Shown piece by piece: positions 1 through 5,415 of a stretch of 8,691 nt of DNA. Within the stretch, counting starts at the first letter, position 1, and each line of letters opens with the position of its first letter. The translations under genes were made by a program, and so were the position numbers. Source of the DNA: Pedosphaera sp. (GTDB lineage: Bacteria > Verrucomicrobiota > Verrucomicrobiae > Limisphaerales > Pedosphaeraceae); the NCBI GenBank assembly GCA_028293265.1, contig JAQGPB010000370.1, positions 1 through 8,691 on the forward strand, given 5' to 3'. The notes beneath the pieces are model-generated. The model did not search any database and was not told the DNA's origin. It saw only the letters and a program-made list of their open reading frames with translations.

Positions 1-885
1 CCCGTCCACGCCGCCTTCGTTGGTGAAATTCAATTCCAAAACGCGCGGTGAAAGTTGCGCATGCGGGACCTCGACACCCATCAAGGACCAGGTGCCGGAA
101 CTGAGATAGGCCCAATTGGCCTGGCCGGTGTGCGCGGTGGGAACGGCGGCAACGGCCGAGCCGGTGTCGTGCGTTGCGGGGGCGATGACGGCCACGCCCT
201 CCAAGCCTGTGCGTTCCGTGACCGGGGGGCGTAACGATCCGAGGCGCGTTCCGGGCCGCACGATTTCTGGAAAGATTTTTGCGGGCAGGCTGAATTTTTC
301 GATCAGTGCGCCGGACCATTTCCCCGAAGGATTCAACAATTGGGTGGTGCTGGCGTTGGTAAATTCACCCACGGTCGCGCCGGAAAGGCACCAGTGGAAA
401 TAATCGGGCATCATCAGAAAACGGCCGGCGGCGGCAAGCATTTCGGGCGCGTGCTTTTGCAGCGCGAGCAGTTGGTAAAGCGTGTTCAACTGCATGAACT
501 GCAAACCGGTCTCGGCGAAAATCTCCGCGCGCGGCACTCGGTTGAATGCCCCGTCCATCATCCCGTCGGTGCGGTGGTCGCGATAATGATGCGGCTGGCC
601 GAGCAATTTGGAATTTTTTGATAGCAGCACATAATCCACGCCCCAGGTGTCCACGCCGACGGAGACGATGCTTTTGCCGTAGGTCCGCGCGGCGGCGCTC
701 AGGCCGTTCTGGATTTCGAGCCAGAGCTGGGCGACGTCCCAGTGCAGGCCGTTGCCAATTTCCACGGGTTCGTTGGGAAAGCGGTGGACCTGTTCGAGGC
801 GCATCTGGGTGCCGTCCCAAAGGCCGGCGATGATGCGGCCGCTTTCGGCGCCGAGATCGGCGGCGAGGTGGACTTGGTGAAGCAT
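1..885 (-). CDS. rhaB: Rhamnulokinase (FGGY family), N-terminal 295 residues, truncated by the window edge
   Basis: Phosphorylates L-rhamnulose with ATP to L-rhamnulose 1-phosphate, the second step of L-rhamnose catabolism in the cytoplasm. The translated reading frame stays open from the ATG at 885-883 to base 1. Recognisable pieces in order are the N-terminal phosphate-binding strand ADLGAESGR (residues 9-17), LHWDVAQLW (47-55), GVDTWGVDY (77-85), YRDHRTDGMMD (101-111), TGLQFMQLNTLYQL (126-139), MMPDYFHWCLSG (158-169), NASTTQLLNP (177-186), APATHDTGSAVAAVP (235-249) and SSGTWSLMG (262-270). D240 in the THDT motif corresponds to the catalytic base of FGGY kinases. The YRDHR and QFMQLNTLYQL signatures point to rhamnulokinase rather than glycerol kinase or xylulokinase. 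The family is usually about 480-490 residues, so roughly the last 190 lie outside the window. No strong Shine-Dalgarno sequence precedes the ATG. The start fits the family because the first phosphate-binding strand follows it immediately. Confidence 0.92.
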   Translation of the reverse strand, partial: MLHQVHLAADLGAESGRIIAGLWDGTQMRLEQVHRFPNEPVEIGNGLHWDVAQLWLEIQNGLSAAARTYGKSIVSVGVDTWGVDYVLLSKNSKLLGQPHHYRDHRTDGMMDGAFNRVPRAEIFAETGLQFMQLNTLYQLLALQKHAPEMLAAAGRFLMMPDYFHWCLSGATVGEFTNASTTQLLNPSGKWSGALIEKFSLPAKIFPEIVRPGTRLGSLRPPVTERTGLEGVAVIAPATHDTGSAVAAVPTAHTGQANWAYLSSGTWSLMGVEVPHAQLSPRVLELNFTNEGGVDG

Positions 886-891
886 GTTTGT

Positions 892-913
892 TAAATACCC
901 AAATACCCAATGA
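892..913. repeat. Left arm of a 22-bp inverted repeat bracketing the HEAT-protein gene
   Basis: Read on the minus strand, this segment matches plus-strand positions 1758-1779 at 21 of 22 bases, with one C/T difference. Both arms contain two tandem copies of a TACCCAA-type heptad (read here on the plus strand). The arm lies 6 bases upstream of the rhaB start codon (885) and overlaps the outer end of the larger palindrome at 909-1007. Confidence 0.8.
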
Positions 914-1007
914 CGAAGTACCCAAAGAAATCCCAAGCTCCAAAATTCAATGCACTATCTTCGGTTTGGGGCTTGGGATTTGGTCATTCTTTGGGTGTTT
1001 CGTCATT
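909..1007. repeat. Large imperfect palindrome (dispersed intergenic repeat candidate)
   Basis: The left arm (909-944) and right arm (965-1007) are reverse complements along most of their length, separated by a 20-base loop (945-964). Pairing blocks include AATGACGAA with TTCGTCATT at the outside, ACCCAAAGAA with TTCTTTGGGT in the middle, and ATCCCAAGC with GCTTGGGAT at the inside. The right arm carries about 7 extra bases (near TGGTCAT) that bulge out. I recall similar CCCAAAGAATGACGAA palindromes scattered between genes in Verrucomicrobiota, but that is memory, not a search. In RNA it would form a long hairpin between the HEAT-protein gene and rhaB. Confidence 0.75.
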
Positions 1008-1044
1008 AAACGTTATTACTTATTGGCCTACCGGCATCGGCTAT

Positions 1045-1689
1045 TCACTGTTTTAAAAGCGTTTTATTGCCTTCATTCGGCCTGCTTTTCATTTGCGTGG
1101 CTTCCTCAGGGTAGAGACTTTGAAGATACTCAAATGCTGTGATTCGGACGCCCTTGTTTGAATTACACAAGAGTCGCGACAAAATGGGTAGCATTTTCTC
1201 TTTCCCGGGTTTAATATAGGAAAGAGCATGTAAGGCGCAAACCCGCACATCCGCATTTGAACTTTCAGCGAGTTGGCTCAGTTGTGGTATGGCGGGGCAA
1301 CCTTCTCTCCCAAGAATCTCGAATCCACAAGGGCCTAGATACGACTCATTGCTGTGTGAAATAAAGATATTGAGATCAATCGGGTGGTGGTGGCCAAGAG
1401 CCGATTCTAATTTCCTTTTGAGTGTAATATCCCTCGCTTCAATCATTTTGATCAATATGGGAATGCCGTTAGTACCAATGGTCTTTACGGCGTGGCTAGA
1501 TGCCTCGCGCAATGCTTCGCTTGATACAGGGATTTGATGAGGTGCATCAGCGTCCGCATAATCCAATAACCAATCCATAAGTGCACGGCCATGATAAGCA
1601 GGTTCCTTCGGTCGTAATACTAGCCACGTCAGCCCACTAAGAATAATGACTAGCAACGCCAGTCCAACAAGTCGAGCTGCATACTTCAT
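1045..1689 (-). CDS. Small membrane-anchored HEAT-repeat protein of unknown function
   Basis: The protein has 214 residues. After a short positive N-terminus (MKYAAR), residues 7-25 form a hydrophobic helix that should act as a signal anchor. It is followed by RPKEPAYHGRALMDWLLDY (26-44), a PxYxGxxLxxWL motif that I remember from many verrucomicrobial HEAT-repeat proteins. The rest is alpha-helical repeat sequence: helices near 58-85, then HEAT-like units at about 119-143 (AIPQLSQLAE), 146-175 (DVRVCALHALSYI, then MLPILSRLL) and 179-197 (GVRITAFEYLQSL). HEAT repeats normally serve as protein-binding scaffolds, and no catalytic motif is visible. The repeat domain is probably outside the cytoplasmic membrane. 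The gene is markedly AT-richer than its neighbours: 23 G+C in the 60 bases at 1321-1380, against 43 of 60 at 4081-4140 in transketolase. The 22-bp inverted repeat brackets it. The Shine-Dalgarno sequence is weak. The call is firm as a gene; the function is unknown. Confidence 0.8.
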   Translation of the reverse strand: MKYAARLVGLALLVIILSGLTWLVLRPKEPAYHGRALMDWLLDYADADAPHQIPVSSEALREASSHAVKTIGTNGIPILIKMIEARDITLKRKLESALGHHHPIDLNIFISHSNESYLGPCGFEILGREGCPAIPQLSQLAESSNADVRVCALHALSYIKPGKEKMLPILSRLLCNSNKGVRITAFEYLQSLYPEEATQMKSRPNEGNKTLLKQ

Positions 1690-1757
1690 GACCAGAGATA
1701 GTTTTGATATTGTTAAGACTAAATAATTTTGTACCTATTGTAAAAATTAGCAAATAC

Positions 1758-1779
1758 TCATTGGGTACTTGGGTATTTA
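1758..1779. repeat. Right arm of the 22-bp inverted repeat, overlapping the rpiB stop codon
   Basis: Plus-strand bases here match the reverse complement of 892-913 at 21 of 22 positions. The arm's outer end includes the TAA stop codon of the isomerase gene (1779-1777). The two arms together enclose the whole HEAT-protein gene. Unlike the left arm, this one is not attached to a long palindrome; the sequence inward of it (1690-1757) is plain AT-rich DNA. Confidence 0.8.
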
Positions 1780-2256
1780 CCCGCTTTTCTTATTCTTCGG
1801 TGTCGCCCCAAACTTCTCTTCCAGCGCCGCCACCTTGGCCAGGCGGCGCACGTGCCGTTTTTCACGGGTGAATTTTGCGCCGAGGAAGGCGATCACCAAA
1901 TCGTGAGCCAGGGCGGTTCCGATTACGCGCGAGCCGAGGACGAGCACGTTCATGTCGTCGTGCTCGACGCCTTGGTGCGCGGAGTAGGTGTCGTGGCACA
2001 TGGCGGCACGAATGCCTTTGAGCTTGTTCGCGGCGACCGACACGCCAACGCCGCTGCCGCAGATTAGAATGCCGCGGGGTGCTTCCCCGGCCAGAATGGC
2101 CTGGCCGACCTTTTCGGCGTAATCAGGGTAATCATCCGTCGGAATTTCTTCGTGAGCGCCGACGTCAATCACACGATAGTGCTCGGTCAAAAACTTCTTC
2201 AGCGTTTCCTTCAACGCGAACCCGGCGTGATCGGAGCCGATGACGATGGTTTTCAT
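1777..2256 (-). CDS. rpiB: Ribose-5-phosphate isomerase B / RpiB-LacAB family sugar-phosphate isomerase
   Basis: Interconverts ribose 5-phosphate and ribulose 5-phosphate in the cytoplasm, feeding the same sugar pool as the transketolase encoded upstream. It has 159 residues, close to the family norm of about 150. Visible motifs are GSDHAG (7-12), DDYPDYA (41-47), [13 protein letters not shown] (66-78) with the catalytic-type Cys66, GIRAA (81-85), CHDTYSA (87-93), [14 protein letters not shown] (98-111) with His99, and an Arg-rich C-terminal stretch (R131, R134, R137, R138) where phosphate-contacting arginines lie in characterised enzymes. The tail ends in a Lys-rich extension. Cys66 and His99 place it with the E. 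coli-type enzyme rather than the actinobacterial glutamate type. Some family members act on allose 6-phosphate or galactose 6-phosphate, so the exact substrate is inferred. The start is supported by an AGGA 10 bases upstream and by the N-terminal strand beginning at once. Confidence 0.93.
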   Translation of the reverse strand: MKTIVIGSDHAGFALKETLKKFLTEHYRVIDVGAHEEIPTDDYPDYAEKVGQAILAGEAPRGILICGSGVGVSVAANKLKGIRAAMCHDTYSAHQGVEHDDMNVLVLGSRVIGTALAHDLVIAFLGAKFTREKRHVRRLAKVAALEEKFGATPKNKKSG

Positions 2257-2270
2257 TTTGATTATATCCT
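2257..2270 (-). promoter_or_regulatory. Ribosome binding site of the rpiB-family gene
   Basis: On the minus strand an AGGA (2270-2267) lies 10 bases before the ATG at 2256. A TATAAT string (2266-2261) lies between them. It is too close to the start codon to serve an ordinary leadered transcript, and no -35 box is visible 16-18 bases upstream. Confidence 0.4.
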
Positions 2271-2310
2271 AGTCAGTGGTTACGCCCGCCCTTTCATGAA
2301 CCGGAATTTT

Positions 2311-2380
2311 GCACAGGAGGGAACGGAGAAGGCTGCGGACGGCCATGGGAGGAACCTTTCTTTTTCTGTTTTCCCTGTGA
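2311..2380. repeat. Imperfect palindrome with purine-rich arms
   Basis: The left arm (2311-2331, starting GCACAGGAGGGAACGGAGAAG minus its last base) and the right arm (2360-2380, ending TTCCCTGTGA) are approximate reverse complements, with several mismatches. Minus-strand translation across it reads GVHREN, reminiscent of the widespread HREDTE-type intergenic palindromes of several bacterial phyla. The resemblance is from memory, and the pairing is weaker than in the other elements of this spacer. Confidence 0.5.
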
Positions 2381-2417
2381 ACTCCTGAAGAATTTTCATC
2401 ATGTTCGGCTTCCGAAA

Positions 2418-2444
2418 GCGGTGTCGCGCTGCGCTTGCCACCGC
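2418..2444. repeat. Short hairpin repeat, GCGGTG/CACCGC
   Basis: GCGGTG (2418-2423) pairs with CACCGC (2439-2444) around a GC-rich 15-base interior that can partly pair with itself. Read on the minus strand it encodes ECGGKRSATPL, a string I recognise as recurrent in spurious verrucomicrobial open frames. This suggests a member of a dispersed family. Confidence 0.55.
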
Positions 2445-2628
2445 ACTCCAAAACCTGGCGGAGTTGCGCATGTTTCCAGGATTCAGTGCGCGAAATTTCG
2501 TTTGGGGAATTCTCCCCCCCCAGGAGAGAACGCCTCGAATTAGGTACGCGCATTGCCCCCAGGAACCGGAGATGCTCGCGCGGCTCGCCTCGCTGCGCTC
2601 GAAAGTGAGGGGTAAACAGGCTTTTGTA

Positions 2629-2671
2629 CCCAGGGTAGGCGCGCAAGGCAGCGGAGCGCGCCAACCCTGGG
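2629..2671. repeat. Strong hairpin with 16-bp arms
   Basis: The left arm CCCAGGGTAGGCGCGC (2629-2644) pairs with the right arm GCGCGCCAACCCTGGG (2656-2671) at 15 of 16 positions around an 11-base loop. It is very stable and GC-rich, but no T-run follows on either strand, so it is not a classic intrinsic terminator. The CCAACCCTGGG / CCCAGGGTAGG pair matches a repeat I recall as widespread in this phylum. Confidence 0.75.
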
Positions 2672-2681
2672 CTAGATGACG

Positions 2682-2698
2682 AAACCCCGTTGGGGTTT
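2682..2698. repeat. Small perfect hairpin AAACCCC-GTT-GGGGTTT
   Basis: A 7-bp perfect stem (2682-2688 with 2692-2698) with a 3-base loop, 10 bases from the 16-bp hairpin and probably part of the same repeat unit. On the plus strand it ends in TTTT but has no longer U-tract. It is the nearest stable hairpin downstream of the transketolase stop (about 150 bases away) and could contribute weakly to termination. Confidence 0.6.
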
Positions 2699-2848
2699 TC
2701 AGAGCAGACAAGTGATGGACATTAAAGCGACGGTTCATGGACAGGGTGGACGTGGCGGTCGCGCTTGGTGCATTTGGAGGTCATGGTTGCAATCTCCATT
2801 CAAGGCTGAAATCCGGCACTATCGAGGTGCGCATTATTTAAACATAAG

Positions 2849-4912
2849 TCAACTGTTGGACTTTTTCACCAGTTCCTCGGCGTGAGCGGCGATGTTTTCC
2901 ACGGTGAAGCCGAATTTCTTTTGCAGATCTTTCAACGGAGCGGACGCGCCGTAGGTGCGCATGCCGATGCTGCAGCCGCGCCGCCCAACGTAACGTTCCC
3001 AGCCGAAGGTCGAAGCCTGCTCGACCGAGACGCGGGCCGTGACATCCGAGGGAATCACTGATTCGCGATACGCTTCGTCCTGCCGCTCGAACAATTCCCA
3101 CGACGGCATGCTCACCACGCGGGCGTGGATGCCTTTCGCTTTCAAAACTTCCTGTGCGCTGACGCAAAATCCAACTTCGCTGCCGGTGCTGAGCAGCAAC
3201 ACGTCCGGCTTTCCACCCGGCGCTTCTGACAAAACATACGCGCCGCGCGCCACGCCCGCCGCAGGCGCGCATTTGGTGCGGTCAAGCGTCGGCATGGGCT
3301 GGCGGCTCAGGATCAACACCGCCGGTTCGTGCTTGAGGCCGATGATGACGCGCCAAGCCTCGGCGACTTCGTTGGCATCACCAGGGCGCAGGACGATGAG
3401 CCCGGGGATGCAACGCAGCGACGGAAGCTGTTCAATTGGTTGATGCGTCGGGCCGTCTTCGCCGACGCCGATGGAGTCGTGGGTGAAGACATAGATGACC
3501 GGGATTTCCATGATGGCGGCCAGGCGCAAGGGATTGCGGCCATAATCGCTGAAGATGAGGAAGCCCGAGCCGTAAGGCCGCAATTTGGAAAGGGACAGGC
3601 CGTTAAGAATCGCCCCCATCGCGTGTTCGCGAACGCCGAAATGCAGGTTGCGCCCGCGTGGCTGGCCCGCCTCAAAGTCCCCCGCCCCGTCGAAGGTCAG
3701 GCGCGTCTTGGTGGAAGGCGCGAGGTCTGCCGCGCCACCCAGAAGCCAGGGATGATTTTTGGCAATCGCATTCAAGACCTTGCCCGAGGAATCGCGACCG
3801 CCCATGCCCTTGGCATCCGCCGGGAAGACCGGAATGTCCTTGTCCCATCCAGCCGGAGTTTCGCGGTGCTGCATCTGCAATGATTGCGCGGCGAGGGCGG
3901 GCTCGGATTTTTTGTAATTTACAAACAGCTCCATCCAAGCCTGGCGCAGCTTGCCGCCGCGCGCGCCGATGCCGTTGCGAAAATTTTCGGGGACGCCATC
4001 CGGCACGAGGAATTTCGCGTCCTCCGGCCAGCCGTAATTGCGCTTGGCCGCCTTGATTTCGTCCTCGCCGAGCGGTTCGCCGTGGGCGGCGGCGGTCCCC
4101 TGCTTGGTCGGCGCGCCGTAACCGATGTGACTGTCCACGATGATCAGCGTGGGGCGGTCCTGGGTGGCGTTCGCGGTGCGGAAGGCGTTGCGCAAACGAT
4201 CCAAGTCGTTCGCATCGCCGACGCGCAGCACGTTCCAACCGTAGCCGAGAAAGCGGGTGGCGACGTCCTCGGAAAATGCGAGCGAAGTCGCGCCTTCGAT
4301 GGTGATGCGATTGTTGTCGTAAATCCAGCAGAGGTTGGAAAGCTTGAGGTGGCCCGCCAAGGACGCGGCTTCGCTGGAGACGCCTTCCATCATGCAACCA
4401 TCGCCGCCCAAGGCATAGACCTGGTAATCAAACATCGGAAAACCGGGGCGATTAAAGTGGGCGGCCTGCCAGCGGGCGGCCATGGCCATGCCCACGCTGG
4501 TGGCGTAACCTTGTCCCAGCGGGCCGGTCGTCGTCTCGACGCCAGAAGTCCAACGATACTCGGGATGGCCGGGGCAACGGCTGTCGAGCTGGCGAAAACG
4601 TTTCAAGTCGTCGAGCTTCACCGAGAGTTCGCCGATCTGTTCGTACTTGTGGTTGACCGCCTTGACCCCCGCGAGGTGCAGCATCGAATACAAAAGCGTC
4701 GAAGCATGGCCGGCGGAAAGGACGAAACGGTCGCGGTTCGGCCAGATGGGGTCTTCGGGATCGAAGCGGAGAAATTCCTGCCACAGCACATATATGACTG
4801 GCGCCATGGCCATGGGCGTGCCGGGATGGCCGGAATTGGCCTGCTGCACGGCATCCATGCAAAGGGTGCGGATGGTGTTCGTGGAAAGGTGATCAAGCTC
4901 GGCCTGGTTCAT
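2849..4912 (-). CDS. tkt: Transketolase
   Basis: Thiamine-diphosphate enzyme that moves two-carbon ketol units between pentose, tetrose, hexose and triose phosphates in the non-oxidative pentose phosphate pathway. It is complete at 687 residues, against about 660-670 in typical bacterial enzymes. The N-terminal cofactor domain carries ANSGHPG with His29, SAGHASTLLY (66-75), GPLGQGYATSVGMAMA (130-145), and the thiamine-diphosphate/metal motif from GGDG (169-172) to YDNN (198-201), with Asp171 and Asn201 as expected ligands. HIGYGAPTKQGTAAAHG follows at 262-278. The pyrimidine-binding domain has GGAADLAPSTKT (392-403), FGVREHAMGAI (425-435) with catalytic Glu429, and the GEDGPTHQPIEQL motif. 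A C-terminal domain completes it. It lies 80 bases downstream of the response regulator gene and upstream of the rpiB-family gene, its pathway partner. The hexamer-scale hairpin just before the ATG contains the only Shine-Dalgarno-like GGAG. Confidence 0.96.
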   Translation of the reverse strand: MNQAELDHLSTNTIRTLCMDAVQQANSGHPGTPMAMAPVIYVLWQEFLRFDPEDPIWPNRDRFVLSAGHASTLLYSMLHLAGVKAVNHKYEQIGELSVKLDDLKRFRQLDSRCPGHPEYRWTSGVETTTGPLGQGYATSVGMAMAARWQAAHFNRPGFPMFDYQVYALGGDGCMMEGVSSEAASLAGHLKLSNLCWIYDNNRITIEGATSLAFSEDVATRFLGYGWNVLRVGDANDLDRLRNAFRTANATQDRPTLIIVDSHIGYGAPTKQGTAAAHGEPLGEDEIKAAKRNYGWPEDAKFLVPDGVPENFRNGIGARGGKLRQAWMELFVNYKKSEPALAAQSLQMQHRETPAGWDKDIPVFPADAKGMGGRDSSGKVLNAIAKNHPWLLGGAADLAPSTKTRLTFDGAGDFEAGQPRGRNLHFGVREHAMGAILNGLSLSKLRPYGSGFLIFSDYGRNPLRLAAIMEIPVIYVFTHDSIGVGEDGPTHQPIEQLPSLRCIPGLIVLRPGDANEVAEAWRVIIGLKHEPAVLILSRQPMPTLDRTKCAPAAGVARGAYVLSEAPGGKPDVLLLSTGSEVGFCVSAQEVLKAKGIHARVVSMPSWELFERQDEAYRESVIPSDVTARVSVEQASTFGWERYVGRRGCSIGMRTYGASAPLKDLQKKFGFTVENIAAHAEELVKKSNS

Positions 4913-4928
4913 AGGAGTTTGATACTCC
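4913..4928 (-). promoter_or_regulatory. Hairpin containing the Shine-Dalgarno sequence of transketolase
   Basis: On the minus strand GGAGT (4928-4924) and ACTCC (4918-4914) form a 5-bp stem with a 5-base loop, ending two bases before the ATG at 4912. The GGAG is 12 bases from the ATG, longer than the usual spacing. The hairpin could either hide the site or bring it nearer. The stem is short, so an effect is only a possibility. Confidence 0.3.
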
Positions 4929-4992
4929 GCGAAAACAGCCAGGGCGGCAATTGGAAAAAATTACAGCAAGCGCATCGGGTGAATTTTGAGTT

Positions 4993-5415
4993 TTAAGCGA
5001 GCCATTTTGAGCTTATTTCCATTATCATCTCTCTGAGAGGCTCCAGCGATACAGGTTTGGCATAATAGGCGCTTGCTCCCAGGCGCAGGGCTTGATCCAT
5101 ATCATCTGTCCGCGCGGAGGAACTCAAAACCACGACTTGCAGGCCTTTCAGGCTGTCTTGGTTTCGTATCCACTTCAGGACCTCCAAGCCGGATTGGCGG
5201 GGCAGTTTCAGGTCCAACAATACGAGCTTGGGGAAAGGATGATCCTCGCGCCGGGCATAAACTCCATTGCCCGCCAGGTAGTCAATGGCCTGTTCCCCGT
5301 TTTCGACCACGTGCAGATGGACGAGAATGTCCGCATTGCGAAAGGCCACTGTCACGAGAAGACGGTCGTTTGGATTGTCCTCCACGTAAAGCACTGTTGG
5401 AATGCAATCATTCAT
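4993..5415 (-). CDS. Single-domain response regulator, Rcp1/CheY-like
   Basis: A 140-residue stand-alone receiver domain that accepts a phosphate from a histidine kinase, almost certainly the one encoded immediately upstream. The conserved acidic pair is Glu12-Asp13 (YVEDNPNDR, 10-18). The phosphoacceptor is Asp68 in LVLLDLKLPRQSGLEVL (64-80), the switch Ser is Ser98 in VVLSSSA (95-101), and the signalling Lys is Lys120 in AKPV (119-122). The long insert around GNGVYARREDHPFP (49-62) and the LDLKLP context resemble the Rcp1 type that partners phytochrome-like kinases. There is no DNA-binding or enzymatic output domain, so it acts by protein contact or as a relay. The open frame extends upstream to 5664 inside the kinase gene. 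The ATG at 5415 is chosen because the family begins there, a good GGAG precedes it, and it overlaps the kinase stop codon. Confidence 0.92.
   Translation of the reverse strand: MNDCIPTVLYVEDNPNDRLLVTVAFRNADILVHLHVVENGEQAIDYLAGNGVYARREDHPFPKLVLLDLKLPRQSGLEVLKWIRNQDSLKGLQVVVLSSSARTDDMDQALRLGASAYYAKPVSLEPLREMIMEISSKWLA

Larger units (their letters stand above)
886..1044. other. Intergenic spacer between the HEAT-protein gene and rhaB, occupied by a palindromic repeat
   Basis: This 159-base spacer has no credible gene. Most of it is one imperfect palindrome (909-1007), preceded by one arm of a 22-bp inverted repeat whose partner lies at 1758-1779. It sits directly upstream of the rhaB start codon, so any rhaB promoter or leader would have to run through this repeat. 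Confidence 0.7.
2257..2848. other. 592-base spacer without a credible gene, packed with palindromic repeats
   Basis: No reading frame here looks like a real protein. The open frames on the minus strand (2738-2280 and 2664-2269) are low-complexity, Arg/Ser/Pro-rich translations of repeat sequence, and they overlap each other. The spacer instead holds several separate palindromes: 2311-2380, 2418-2444, 2629-2671 and 2682-2698. It also has a run of eight C (2514-2521) next to a GAATTC-centred imperfect palindrome (2504-2517). The part nearest transketolase (2701-2848) shows no obvious structure. Peptides read from this DNA, such as VLECGGKRSATPL and a FERSEASRASISG-type string, resemble spurious predicted proteins I have seen in verrucomicrobial genomes. 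That supports a dispersed-repeat origin but is recollection. Confidence 0.65.

Noticed and set aside
365..943. Minus-strand 192-codon open frame rich in Arg and Pro
   Set aside because: It is an alternative frame of the rhamnulokinase gene, whose own frame carries all the family motifs.
886..1044. Integron attC site or CRISPR repeat
   Set aside because: A GTTAAAT resembling a core site occurs once by chance without the partner core, and there are no regularly spaced direct repeats.
892..1779. Complete insertion sequence or transposon
   Set aside because: The bracketed segment encodes only a HEAT-repeat protein. There is no transposase or recombinase, and target-site duplications could not be recognised.
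2261..2266. TATAAT as a -10 box for the rpiB-family gene
   Set aside because: It sits only 4 bases from the ATG, so transcription would start at or inside the start codon, and no -35 box is present at the right distance.
2269..2738. Two overlapping minus-strand open frames (2738-2280, 152 codons; 2664-2269, 131 codons)
   Set aside because: They translate palindromic repeats, overlap in different frames, are rich in Arg, Ser and Pro, and have no domain-like pattern.
3884..4996. Plus-strand 370-codon open frame opposite transketolase
   Set aside because: It is the antisense shadow of a strongly conserved gene in GC-rich DNA, with no family-like motifs.
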